Below are positions 17,020-24,610 of a stretch of DNA of 64,000 bases, in pieces; within the stretch, counting starts at the first letter, position 1, and every line of letters starts with the position of its first letter. The stretch spans positions 1-64,000 of the forward strand of contig NZ_JBNARB010000008.1 in the NCBI RefSeq assembly GCF_049723235.1, read 5' to 3'. The notes under the pieces are model-generated. The model was not told the DNA's origin. It ran no database searches and saw nothing but the letters and a program-made list of their open reading frames with translations. This DNA comes from Thermovenabulum sp049723235. GTDB lineage: Bacteria; Bacillota; Thermosediminibacteria; Thermosediminibacterales; Thermosediminibacteraceae. The position numbers were made by a program, and so were the translations under genes.

Positions 17020-17928
17020 ATGAAAGAAGGTATAATATTTGACATAAAAAGGTATGCCATACACGACGGTCCAGGTATTAGAACTACGGTTTTTTTTAAA
17101 AAATGTCCTTTAAATTGCTGGTGGTGCCATAATCCGGAAGGAATCTCTCCTTCAAAAGAATTAATGTATTTTGAGTATAAATGCATTTTCTGTAAGACCT
17201 GCCAATTAGTTTGCCCGTTAAATGCAATTTCTCTTGATGAAAGGATTCATAAAATTAACCGCGAATCCTGCAATGGATGTGGAATTTGCTCCGAGTCCTG
17301 TCCTACGGGTGCCTTAAGGCTTGTAGGAAGAACCGTTACCTGCAGTGAATTAATTGAAGAAATCGAAAAAGACACCCTTTTGTATGATTCATCAGGAGGC
17401 GGGGTTACTTTTTCAGGAGGAGAACCTCTTTCTCAGTCAGCTTTCTTAATTGAAGTCCTGAAGGAGTGCAAAAAAAGGTACATCCATACCGCTCTTGACA
17501 CTTCAGGATATGCTCCCGGCAATATTTTTGAATCAATTATCGATTATGTGGATTTATTCCTTTTCGATATCAAACTATTCGATGAAAAGGACCACATAAA
17601 ATATACCGGAGTTTCAAATAAATTAATAAAAGAGAACTTGTCGCTACTTTTGGAAAAAGGCAGGGGAAAAGATATTATTTTACGCTTTCCCGTAATTACA
17701 GGTATAACCGATACTGAAGAAAATATTGAAAGTTTAGCTTCTTTCATAGCTTCATTAAAAGGAATAAAAGAAATAGATCTATTGCCCTTTCACGACATCT
17801 GTGAGAAATATCAAAGATTAGGGAAAGAATACAAAATGCCCACCAACCAGGCTCCTTTGGAAGCAAAAATAAAATATATTAAAAATAGATTCGAAAAAAT
17901 AGGGCTATTCGTCAAAATCGGAGGATAA
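17020..17928 (+). CDS. glycyl radical enzyme activating enzyme (radical SAM)
   Basis: Uses S-adenosylmethionine and a [4Fe-4S] cluster to install the glycyl radical on the preceding enzyme. It is 302 aa. The N-terminal radical SAM motif is C29-x3-C33-x2-C36 (KKCPLNCWWCHNPEG). An inserted two-cluster ferredoxin domain lies at about residues 55-98 (CIFCKTCQLVCP and CNGCGICSESCP), as in activases of dehydratase-type glycyl radical enzymes. FSGGEPLSQ is the SAM-binding GGE-type motif. The ATG has a GGAGG site. It is co-transcribed with the radical enzyme and ends at a strong terminator. Confidence 0.92.
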   Translation: MKEGIIFDIKRYAIHDGPGIRTTVFFKKCPLNCWWCHNPEGISPSKELMYFEYKCIFCKTCQLVCPLNAISLDERIHKINRESCNGCGICSESCPTGALRLVGRTVTCSELIEEIEKDTLLYDSSGGGVTFSGGEPLSQSAFLIEVLKECKKRYIHTALDTSGYAPGNIFESIIDYVDLFLFDIKLFDEKDHIKYTGVSNKLIKENLSLLLEKGRGKDIILRFPVITGITDTEENIESLASFIASLKGIKEIDLLPFHDICEKYQRLGKEYKMPTNQAPLEAKIKYIKNRFEKIGLFVKIGG

Positions 17929-17938
17929 AAACAAAAAA

Positions 17939-17973
17939 TTCCTTAAAGGTTTTAACCTTTAAGGAATTTTTTT
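17939..17973. terminator. bidirectional intrinsic terminator
   Basis: A perfect 13-bp stem (TTCCTTAAAGGTT at 17939-17951, AACCTTTAAGGAA at 17954-17966) is flanked by T's on the plus side and by A's upstream, that is T's for the minus strand. It separates the convergent activase and MATE genes. Confidence 0.88.
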
Positions 17974-19327
17974 ATAATTTTATCTTCTTCCATTTACCCT
18001 TTTTAAATAAGGCATACATAAGCAGAGCTTCAAAAAAATACTGAATCACCGTTGATATCCATACATACTCCAGGCCTTTTCTAAATACAAATATAACCAA
18101 AAAAATCAACGGGAGCCTGATCAACCATGTGCTTATTAAAACTACTCTAAAAGGCCCCTGAGTATTACCAGCCCCTTTTAATGCCCCCGATAGGGTCATA
18201 GAAATCGCAATGGTGGTTTGTTCAAAAGCTGCAATTTTTATACATACTGAGGAGAGTCTCTCCACCTGGGGAATATCGGTAAAAAAATTGATAATTTTGT
18301 CGGGAATCAGGAAAAAAGCTATACCCACCATACTCATCAAAATCGCTGCCAGTTTTGTCGCTTCAATGCTCCCTGCTTCCGCCCTTTTTTCATCCTTTGC
18401 CCCTAAGCTCTGCCCCACTACGGTAGAAGCAGCCACTGAAAAGGCGTAACCGGGCATAAAGGAAATGGATTCGGCACTAACGGAGACCTGGTGTGCCGCA
18501 TAAGATAACGTTCCTAAACGGTTCAGCCATTGAGTAGAAATAAGTCTACTTACATTAAAGGAAATTTCTTCTAAAGATGCGGGAATACTTAAAATAACCA
18601 GCTTTTTTATCGTTTTAATGTCCAATTTCTTAATATATTTTAATTTCATTTTCAGGTTTCCCTTTCCGTAAAATAAATAAAAAACGGTTATTAAAAAACA
18701 TAAAACCTGAGCAACGGCAGTAGCAACAGCAGCTCCTTTAACCTCCCATCTCGGGAAACCGAAATTACCAAAGATTAAAAGATAATCCCCCGCTATATTA
18801 ACAATATTGGCAATCGCTACCGAGTACATCGGGATAATGGTATTCCCAGCTCCTCGTAAGGCTGAATTTAACACCATAGCAGCTATATAAAAAGCTGCCC
18901 CGGCTGAAGCTATTTTAAGGTATACTGTACCCAATTCTACTACCTTAATATCCCTGGTAAAAAGTAATATCAAATTTTGAGCAAAGGCAAAATTAATTAA
19001 AAACACTGCAAACCCCAACAGGGCGGAAATTATAAAGGACTGTCCGGTTATAAAATTTGCTTTTTCTATCTCTTTGCTCCCAATAAATCGGGATACCATT
19101 GCTGTGGTACCAACGCCAAGAGCACCGAAAATAAAGGCACTGCTGTAAGCCAAATGACTCCCAAGCCCTACAGCGCTTAAGGCTTCTGCGCTCAAATGAC
19201 CTACCATAGCAGTATCCACTACCCATATTACGGTTCCGGAAAGCATCTCTAAAATGGTAGGCCAGGCAAGTCTTAATATTTCTTTTCGAAGCAACTTAAT
19301 TTCGTTTCCTTTTGCCGTTGTTTGCAT
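17972..19327 (-). CDS. MATE family multidrug/cation exporter
   Basis: Inner-membrane antiporter expected to have 12 helices. It is 451 aa from the ATG at 19327, which follows GGAGGAATTTTT; the longer frame to 19405 adds a non-conserved leader and is rejected. MATE features are LAWPTILEMLSGTVIWVVDTAMVG at the N terminus (helix 1, shown here only as a location), RFIGS near residue 80, and duplicated halves each ending in ALRGAGNT and ALKGAGNT. The Ala-Leu-x-Gly-Ala-Gly-Asn repeat marks the two-fold internal symmetry. Substrate cannot be read from sequence. It is a single-gene unit. Confidence 0.9.
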   Translation of the reverse strand: MQTTAKGNEIKLLRKEILRLAWPTILEMLSGTVIWVVDTAMVGHLSAEALSAVGLGSHLAYSSAFIFGALGVGTTAMVSRFIGSKEIEKANFITGQSFIISALLGFAVFLINFAFAQNLILLFTRDIKVVELGTVYLKIASAGAAFYIAAMVLNSALRGAGNTIIPMYSVAIANIVNIAGDYLLIFGNFGFPRWEVKGAAVATAVAQVLCFLITVFYLFYGKGNLKMKLKYIKKLDIKTIKKLVILSIPASLEEISFNVSRLISTQWLNRLGTLSYAAHQVSVSAESISFMPGYAFSVAASTVVGQSLGAKDEKRAEAGSIEATKLAAILMSMVGIAFFLIPDKIINFFTDIPQVERLSSVCIKIAAFEQTTIAISMTLSGALKGAGNTQGPFRVVLISTWLIRLPLIFLVIFVFRKGLEYVWISTVIQYFFEALLMYALFKKGKWKKIKL

Positions 19328-19390
19328 AAAAATTCCTCCAAAAAATTTTACGTCATTTTCTACAATGACAGGTATATTTATTATACAACA

Positions 19391-19416
19391 AAAAAGCAGG
19401 GTCAAAAACCCTGCTT
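19391..19416 (-). terminator. terminator of the copper-amine-oxidase-domain gene
   Basis: AAGCAGGG and CCCTGCTT form an 8-bp stem (19394-19401 and 19409-19416) with a T-tract on the minus strand. It overlaps the stop codon at 19415. Confidence 0.82.
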
Positions 19417-20308
19417 ATTGATTTTGAGTTGTCGTTTGCTCCTGGGATTGTTCGGAGATAGACTCGGACGAACCGCTGTTGTTCCCTTGATTTTGATCGG
19501 TAGTTCCGGTTTGCATAGTTTGATTTTGTTGATCATTGGTTTGTTCACCCTGACCGGTTGTACCCTGGTTGCTTGAAGTATCGGAAGTATTGCTTGTGCT
19601 ATTTGTATTTTCGTTATTGCTTTGATTACCGGCCTGTTGTTCGTTAGAACCTTCTACTTGAACATCTCCATTCTTATCCTGGTAAACTTTTAATCCAAAA
19701 ATATCCCTCAATACTCTTATAGGAACATACGTCCTGTTGTTTATAGAAAGCGCTGGTACGTCAATCGTTATCTTATTTTCCTTGCCGGGCTCTGTTACAA
19801 TGATTTCCATGGAACCCAATACTATTGCTACCGTTTTATCTCCTTTAATAATGTAAACCACCTTATTTTGTTCATCCCATTTGACTTCCGCATTTAAAAC
19901 GTTCTTAATTACGTTTATTGGTATAAGTATCCTCCCATCCTTTATTACCGGTGGGGCATCAAATTTCCCTTCTTTGCCGTTAAGTTTTACTTTTTTCTTG
20001 AATTCCTGTACCTTTTTAGGGTTCATTACGATATTAGCCTTTGCTTTCTCCCTTTTCTCTAACTGCTCTTTAATAAGATTTTTTAACCTTTCCTGAACCT
20101 TGGGATCCTTTAAAAATTCCTTTACTTTTTCTTCAATAACCTTGTCAATCTTTTCCATAATGTTTTTTTCTTTTACGCTTTGCATTACTTTTTCTTTAGC
20201 CTGTAACCCCTTGCCGGGCACTGTCCCGTTTGGTTTTGCAAAAGCAACCGTTGATAAAACCATTACCAGTATTAGAGTTAAAGAGATAATTTTGAAGAAC
20301 CCTTTCAT
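19415..20308 (-). CDS. secreted protein with copper amine oxidase-like N-terminal (stalk) domain and Gln/Asn-rich tail
   Basis: 297 aa with a signal peptide (charged start, hydrophobic core, cleavage near AFA|KP at residue 24). Residues about 25-100 are charged and helical (EKIDKVIEEKVKEFLKDPKVQERL). Residues about 110-215 hold the copper-amine-oxidase N-terminal-like repeat, recognised by PPVIKDGRILIPINVI and ALSINNRTYVPIRVLRDIFG; in Firmicutes this is a common cell-surface domain with no enzyme activity. The last 75 residues are low-complexity Gln/Asn/Ser/Thr (QQAGNQSNNENTNSTSNTS). A surface or spore/biofilm role is possible but unproven. Single gene with its own terminator. Confidence 0.8.
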   Translation of the reverse strand: MKGFFKIISLTLILVMVLSTVAFAKPNGTVPGKGLQAKEKVMQSVKEKNIMEKIDKVIEEKVKEFLKDPKVQERLKNLIKEQLEKREKAKANIVMNPKKVQEFKKKVKLNGKEGKFDAPPVIKDGRILIPINVIKNVLNAEVKWDEQNKVVYIIKGDKTVAIVLGSMEIIVTEPGKENKITIDVPALSINNRTYVPIRVLRDIFGLKVYQDKNGDVQVEGSNEQQAGNQSNNENTNSTSNTSDTSSNQGTTGQGEQTNDQQNQTMQTGTTDQNQGNNSGSSESISEQSQEQTTTQNQ

Positions 20309-20487
20309 AATCCCATCTCCTCCTTTTGTAGTTTTTTTGTGCCCCTCTTTCTAATAATACTTATTCGAAGTATAATGAAATAAAGTTGGGGTTATTTTAT
20401 AAAAAATTTTTTTACCGAAACACTGCTTTAAAAGTATTAAAAAAACTTATAAAATATAACCAGAATAAAGTGTCGGGAGGAATATAA

Positions 20488-20853
20488 ATGTTTTTTTTCG
20501 GGATTTTTGGAATCCAGGACAGAGAAAAAACTATTAAAGAATTTGAAAGCACCATTTGCCCGCGCTGCGGAAGGCTAACCAGGGCAGAGCTCATAGAGGT
20601 TTATACCTATTTTCACTTCTTTTTTATTCCTTTATTTCAATGGAATCACAGGTATTACGTAACTCTAAGATGCTGCAGGGCTTTTTACGAAGTTCCTAAG
20701 GATTATATTAACGAGCTCAAACAAACTTCAATAATAGATTTCTCCAGATTAAAAGATTTATCCTATTTTAACCCAAATACCTGCCCTCGTTGCGGTAATA
20801 TCGTTAACCCCAATTTCAATTACTGTCCCTTCTGCGGTGAAAGGCTAAACTAA
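20488..20853 (+). CDS. zinc-ribbon protein of unknown function
   Basis: 121 aa with one CPRCG pair near residue 26 (TICPRCGRLTRAELIEVY), a separate CC motif near residue 63 (LRCCRAFYEV), and a C-terminal zinc ribbon CPRCGNIVNPNFNYCPFCGERL. The middle is aromatic and hydrophobic (YFHFFFIPLFQW), possibly membrane-associated. It resembles small zinc-ribbon proteins of Firmicutes without a known role. The ATG follows CGGGAGGAATATAA. The stop overlaps the end of dapB by 9 bases on the opposite strand. Confidence 0.75.
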   Translation: MFFFGIFGIQDREKTIKEFESTICPRCGRLTRAELIEVYTYFHFFFIPLFQWNHRYYVTLRCCRAFYEVPKDYINELKQTSIIDFSRLKDLSYFNPNTCPRCGNIVNPNFNYCPFCGERLN

Positions 20854-21585
20854 GTCTTTCATTGTGTAATATCCGGGAGTTTTACCTACGACAAACCTGA
20901 CAGCTTTTAGTGCTCCCCTGGCCAAAACCTTCCTTGATGTTACGGTATGTGCAAGTTCTATGGTTTCATCTTCCCCGGCAATTAAAATCCTATGTTCACC
21001 CACTAAATTACCCGCCCGGATGGAGTGTATCCCTATTTCATTCTTATCCCTCTTTTTCCTTTTTTCTGCCCTGGAAAACACATACTCGCAGTCCTTTTTT
21101 AATTCTTTTATGGCCTCGGCGATCATTAGCGCCGTTCCGCTGGGTGCATCAATTTTTTGATTGTGGTGTCTCTCTATTATCTCTATATCGTAATCGTCGA
21201 GAACCTCTACTGCCTTTTTGACAAGATTTACCAACAAGAACACCCCGAGGGACATGTTGGAGGAAACGAATACGGGCACGAATTTAGAGGTTTCTTTTAA
21301 CATTTTATAATGTTTTTCTTCCAGTCCAGTAGTTCCTATTACTAAAGAAATCCCATTTTCTTTTGCGAACCTGCAAAGATTCTCTATGGATGTAGGATGT
21401 GAAAAATCAAGTATAACATTTGCTTTTTCCGTAATTTTAAAAACATCATCGAATATTGGAAATTCGCCGCCTTCCGTGTTTTTGTCTACCCCCGCTACTA
21501 TTTTGAAATCATTGCTCTCCTTTATGATTTCACGAAGGGTTCTTCCCATCTTCCCGTTTGCCCCGCTCAAAATAATATTAATCAC
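20845..21585 (-). CDS. dapB: 4-hydroxy-tetrahydrodipicolinate reductase
   Basis: NAD(P)H reduction step in the diaminopimelate route to lysine and peptidoglycan. It is 246 aa, slightly short for the family. The N-terminal nucleotide site is SGANGKMGRTLRE (residues 7-19); the catalytic signature is EIIERHHNQKIDAPSGTA, with His-His and Lys. It is not clustered with other dap genes. Its presence argues that lysine is made through diaminopimelate, so a homocitrate (aminoadipate) route is not needed. It converges with and overlaps the zinc-ribbon gene. Confidence 0.93.
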   Translation of the reverse strand: MINIILSGANGKMGRTLREIIKESNDFKIVAGVDKNTEGGEFPIFDDVFKITEKANVILDFSHPTSIENLCRFAKENGISLVIGTTGLEEKHYKMLKETSKFVPVFVSSNMSLGVFLLVNLVKKAVEVLDDYDIEIIERHHNQKIDAPSGTALMIAEAIKELKKDCEYVFSRAEKRKKRDKNEIGIHSIRAGNLVGEHRILIAGEDETIELAHTVTSRKVLARGALKAVRFVVGKTPGYYTMKDLV

Positions 21586-21651
21586 TTACATTCCCCCTTT
21601 TTTAATATTAGGATTTATATAAATAATTATATTTTTTAGTATTACATATTA

Positions 21652-21685
21652 TAAACAAAATCCCTGCAGCCGTCTACCGCAGGGA
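21652..21685 (-). terminator. intrinsic terminator of the 67-aa gene
   Basis: TCCCTGC (21661-21667) pairs with GCAGGGA (21679-21685). On the minus strand the stem is followed by TTTTGTTT. Confidence 0.75.
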
Positions 21686-21718
21686 CGTTATCTTTCATGA
21701 TTTTTTCATTTCAAATCC

Positions 21719-21922
21719 TTATTTAATCATGTAATAAAAAGTTTCCAATTCCTCATTATCAGCTCGAGGGAGTTTCACCTGCAACTCATGAATTACCTCA
21801 TCATCCACCTTAATAAATTTATCTCCCAGCATCCTTGAACAAATATTAATGCTTGCAAGGGAATTTTTATGGTGTTTTATAAAGTCTATTATCTCCTCAA
21901 TGGTTTTTTCTCTATCGTGCAT
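21719..21922 (-). CDS. small conserved-looking protein of unknown function (67 aa)
   Basis: I do not recognise the family. The start is taken at the ATG at 21922 because GGAGGTG lies 9 bases before it; the longer frame to 21940 would begin inside that ribosome site. The protein is charged and mostly helical (HDREKTIEEIIDFIKHHKNSLASINICSR, given as a description of its first third), with one Cys. It lies between dapB and birA, has its own terminator, and is 33 bases downstream of the birA stop in the same direction. Confidence 0.6.
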   Translation of the reverse strand: MHDREKTIEEIIDFIKHHKNSLASINICSRMLGDKFIKVDDEVIHELQVKLPRADNEELETFYYMIK

Positions 21923-21973
21923 AAATGTAAACACCTCCACTATTATTTTTAATAATATTTATTTTTTTATGCC

Positions 21974-22972
21974 CTATCTTAACGAAACATCTCCGCTCAA
22001 TATTCTCTCCACACTTCCATCGTTTTTTCTAATTAACAATGCTCCGAACCCATCTATATCAAAAGCTATCCCTTCAATCTCTTTTGTTTTTCCTATTATT
22101 TTTACATTCCGGCCAATAGTACAATTTAAAGCCTTCCATTCCTTCAACACCTCATGAAAATTACCTTTTTCCAGCTTTGAATAAAAATATTCAAATTCCT
22201 TTAAAAAATCGATTAATATTTTTTTCCTGTCAACGGGTTCTCCTTTTATTAAATACAAAGATGTGGCAATGTTTTCCAATTCACCGGTAAATTTTTTGGT
22301 GTTTACATTTATGCCTACGCCGACGATAACATGATTTATCCTATCTATTTCCGCGCTGATTTCGGTTAAAATTCCTGCTAATTTTTTCTCCTCATATAAA
22401 ATATCATTTGGCCATTTTATTGCACAGTTTATTCCCTGTTTCCTGATGGCTTTTGCACAGGCCACTGCGGTCACCAGGGTGATTTTGGGAGCCTCTTCGG
22501 GGGATAAATTAGGCCTTAAAATTATAGATAACCAAATACCTTCATTTTTTGGAGATTCCCATTTTCGGCCCATTCTTCCCTTACCCATAGTTTGTTTTTC
22601 AGATAAAATCAAAGTGCCATGGGGTTCCCCGTTTACTGCTAAAATCTTTGCTTTTTCATTTGTAGACCCTATGGACTCATAATAGTAAATTTTATTTCCT
22701 AAAAATTTTAGTTCTTCATCCTTCCATATTTCTTCAGGATACAATATATCGGGGGAACTTTTTAAACAATACCCCAGCCTTGGAACCGAATCAATTTCGT
22801 ATCCAAGCTTTTTGAATCCATTTATGTGTTTCCATATAGCCGTCCTGGTCACATTCAATTTTTCGCTCAGTTCTTCTCCGGATACGTATTTCCCCTTGTT
22901 GTTCAAAAGATATAAAAGTATCTCATTTTTATTTTTTTTATCCTGAGCCTTAATTAAAATCTCTTCTTCCAT
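21974..22972 (-). CDS. birA: bifunctional biotin-protein ligase / biotin operon repressor
   Basis: Attaches biotin to carrier lysines, here expected to include Lys575 of the pyruvate carboxylase B subunit, the only biotin domain in the window. It is 332 aa. Residues about 15-75 are a winged helix (SEKLNVTRTAIWKHINGFKK), marking the bifunctional repressor class. The ligase domain contains GKGRMGRKWESP (biotinyl-AMP loop) and IKWPNDILYEEKKLAGIL. A C-terminal SH3-like domain follows (ALNCTIGRNVKII). AAGGTGATGAAAA precedes the ATG. Confidence 0.93.
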   Translation of the reverse strand: MEEEILIKAQDKKNKNEILLYLLNNKGKYVSGEELSEKLNVTRTAIWKHINGFKKLGYEIDSVPRLGYCLKSSPDILYPEEIWKDEELKFLGNKIYYYESIGSTNEKAKILAVNGEPHGTLILSEKQTMGKGRMGRKWESPKNEGIWLSIILRPNLSPEEAPKITLVTAVACAKAIRKQGINCAIKWPNDILYEEKKLAGILTEISAEIDRINHVIVGVGINVNTKKFTGELENIATSLYLIKGEPVDRKKILIDFLKEFEYFYSKLEKGNFHEVLKEWKALNCTIGRNVKIIGKTKEIEGIAFDIDGFGALLIRKNDGSVERILSGDVSLR

Positions 22973-23048
22973 TTTTCATCACCTTACTTTTAAAATAAAA
23001 AACTACTACCAATATTCTATATTTAAGGCTTTCAAAATTAAAGACAAA

Positions 23049-23087
23049 AATTAAAACGGCTGCAAAAATTATATCGGCAGCCGTTTT
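23049..23087 (-). terminator. intrinsic terminator of the OsmC gene
   Basis: AAAACGGCTGC (23053-23063) pairs with GCAGCCGTTTT (23077-23087), giving an 11-bp stem with a T-rich minus-strand side. Confidence 0.8.
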
Positions 23088-23096
23088 TCCTTCCCT

Positions 23097-23534
23097 TTAA
23101 CCTATAACAAGATCACCTTTTACGGGAACACCCCGAAGAGTATCCTTTACAGGGCATCTCTCCTCAATGAGATGATAAAGTTTTTTTATATTTTCTTCCG
23201 GTGAATCGGATATGATATGCATTTTATACCTTATTTCAGAAAAACCCTTCCTCACATTGGGATTTTTCCCTAAAAATCCATCGGGATCAAGATCGCCTTC
23301 CAATTCTACCGAAAATCCCTTTAATTCTACTCCGCATTTTGGTGCAAAAGCACTGGCTACAATTCCCATACATCCTCCAAGAGAGCAAAGAAGTAATTCC
23401 ACAGGGTTCATTGCGGTGTTGGTTCCTCCCAGCTCTTTTGGCTCGTCTACCGTCACTTTAAAACCCCTGGCTTCACCCTCTACTACCATACCGTTTTTCC
23501 AGTTTGCTTTTGCAGAAAAAGTTACGTTTGGCAT
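23097..23534 (-). CDS. OsmC family peroxidase-like protein
   Basis: 145-aa OsmC/Ohr-fold protein. The two expected redox cysteines are visible: one in LLLCSLGGCMGIVAS (about residue 51-56) and one in LIEERCPVKDTL (about residue 129). The family reduces organic peroxides through thiols; the subgroup without a clear Ohr signature is often of unknown substrate. Single gene with its own terminator and a GGAGGG ribosome site. Useful for an anaerobe facing peroxide stress, but the substrate is not determined. Confidence 0.85.
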   Translation of the reverse strand: MPNVTFSAKANWKNGMVVEGEARGFKVTVDEPKELGGTNTAMNPVELLLCSLGGCMGIVASAFAPKCGVELKGFSVELEGDLDPDGFLGKNPNVRKGFSEIRYKMHIISDSPEENIKKLYHLIEERCPVKDTLRGVPVKGDLVIG

Positions 23535-23661
23535 TTATTTACCCTCCTTATTTTTTCTAATATCCCATAATTTTTGTTATATTAAAAAATAAATTACACA
23601 TCCCCTTATCTCATTTCTTTCTATATTTTTTATTAAATTTACTTTTATTATTCGCAAAAAG

Positions 23662-23683
23662 TAAAAACCGCATCAAAATGCGG
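23662..23683 (-). terminator. intrinsic terminator of the macro-domain gene
   Basis: CCGCAT (23668-23673) pairs with ATGCGG (23678-23683), followed by TTTTTAC on the minus strand. Confidence 0.72.
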
Positions 23684-23692
23684 CTAAAAAAA

Positions 23693-24172
23693 TTAATCTT
23701 CATTAAAATAATTTATAAATTCTTCATTAATATCCATAACGGTAACATCAATATCTTCAACGTTCCTTAAAACTTCTTTGAAAACCTCTGCCGCTTCCTT
23801 TTTAGAAACACCGCCAACTCCGGTAGCGAGAGCCGGAATTACCATTGATTTTATTTTCATTTCTCGAGCTTTTGTAATAAGATTATTTAAGCATTTCCTT
23901 ACAATCTCAATATTTGATTTTTCAGCGGGATACTTCATGGTTACAGCATGGAATATATATTTTGCATTTAATGCTCCCGCTGTGGTCACATAAACATCTC
24001 CCGGTTGAGGATCTAATTTTTTGCAAACTTCAATAGCTTCCTCTTCTATTACCTTACCACCCGCTTTTTTTATTGCGAAGGCTACTCCACCGCCCATAGG
24101 ACCTATGCCATTTGCGGCATTAACTATCACATCAGCTGAAGCTTTTGTTATATCACCAATAACAGCTTTCAT
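23693..24172 (-). CDS. macro-domain (ADP-ribose binding) protein
   Basis: About 159 aa, a single macro domain. Binding loops are DVIVNAANGIGPMGGGVAFA near the N terminus and VIPALATGVGGVSKKEAA near residue 118. Members bind ADP-ribose or hydrolyse O-acetyl-ADP-ribose or ADP-ribosylated substrates. The ATG at 24172 has the better ribosome-site spacing (GAAGGG); an ATG two codons earlier (24178) is also possible. It follows a helical protein gene by about 15 bases in a likely two-gene operon. No ADP-ribosyltransferase is nearby. Confidence 0.85.
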   Translation of the reverse strand: MKAVIGDITKASADVIVNAANGIGPMGGGVAFAIKKAGGKVIEEEAIEVCKKLDPQPGDVYVTTAGALNAKYIFHAVTMKYPAEKSNIEIVRKCLNNLITKAREMKIKSMVIPALATGVGGVSKKEAAEVFKEVLRNVEDIDVTVMDINEEFINYFNED

Positions 24173-24187
24173 TTCCATCCCTTCTTT

Positions 24188-24511
24188 TTACATCCCGCAG
24201 GAGGATCCTACTTTTTCCATCGAGAGTTCTTCGTATTTTTTCCTCCAGTAATCCAATCTCCTTCTCATTTCTTTTACCAGTCGCTTATCCTCTTCAGTAC
24301 AGAAACCTGATTCAACCTTTTCTTCTGCATGCTTTACGGCTTCCTCGTAGGTTTCCAATGCTTTCTTTAATAAACCTTCTGCGAAAATAGCTCTTTCTCT
24401 TTCATGGGGCCAGGGAGATTTTTTTGCGTCTCTTATGAGGACCTTCAGTAAATCAAAAAATCTTTCTCCTTCTGTGTAAAGGTTTATTGAAAATTCCAGG
24501 TCTTTTAACAT
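24188..24511 (-). CDS. uncharacterised helical protein (107 aa)
   Basis: Not recognised. It is strongly charged and almost wholly helical, with a probable coiled coil over the second half (KALETYEEAVKHAEEK and VKEMRRRLDYWRKKYEEL), one Cys near the middle and one at the very end (SSCGM). The start at 24511 is chosen because GGGAGG lies 7 bases upstream; the ATG at 24517 touches that site. It is the first gene of a pair with the macro-domain protein, which may hint at a linked role. Confidence 0.65.
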   Translation of the reverse strand: MLKDLEFSINLYTEGERFFDLLKVLIRDAKKSPWPHERERAIFAEGLLKKALETYEEAVKHAEEKVESGFCTEEDKRLVKEMRRRLDYWRKKYEELSMEKVGSSCGM

Positions 24512-24610
24512 ATACATCCCTCCCGGGTGCTTTTATAATATTAATTCCACAAAAATATGAAAATTCCTCCTAAGATTAAAATTAATTTTGTCGAAAAAGG
24601 TCAAAAGAGA

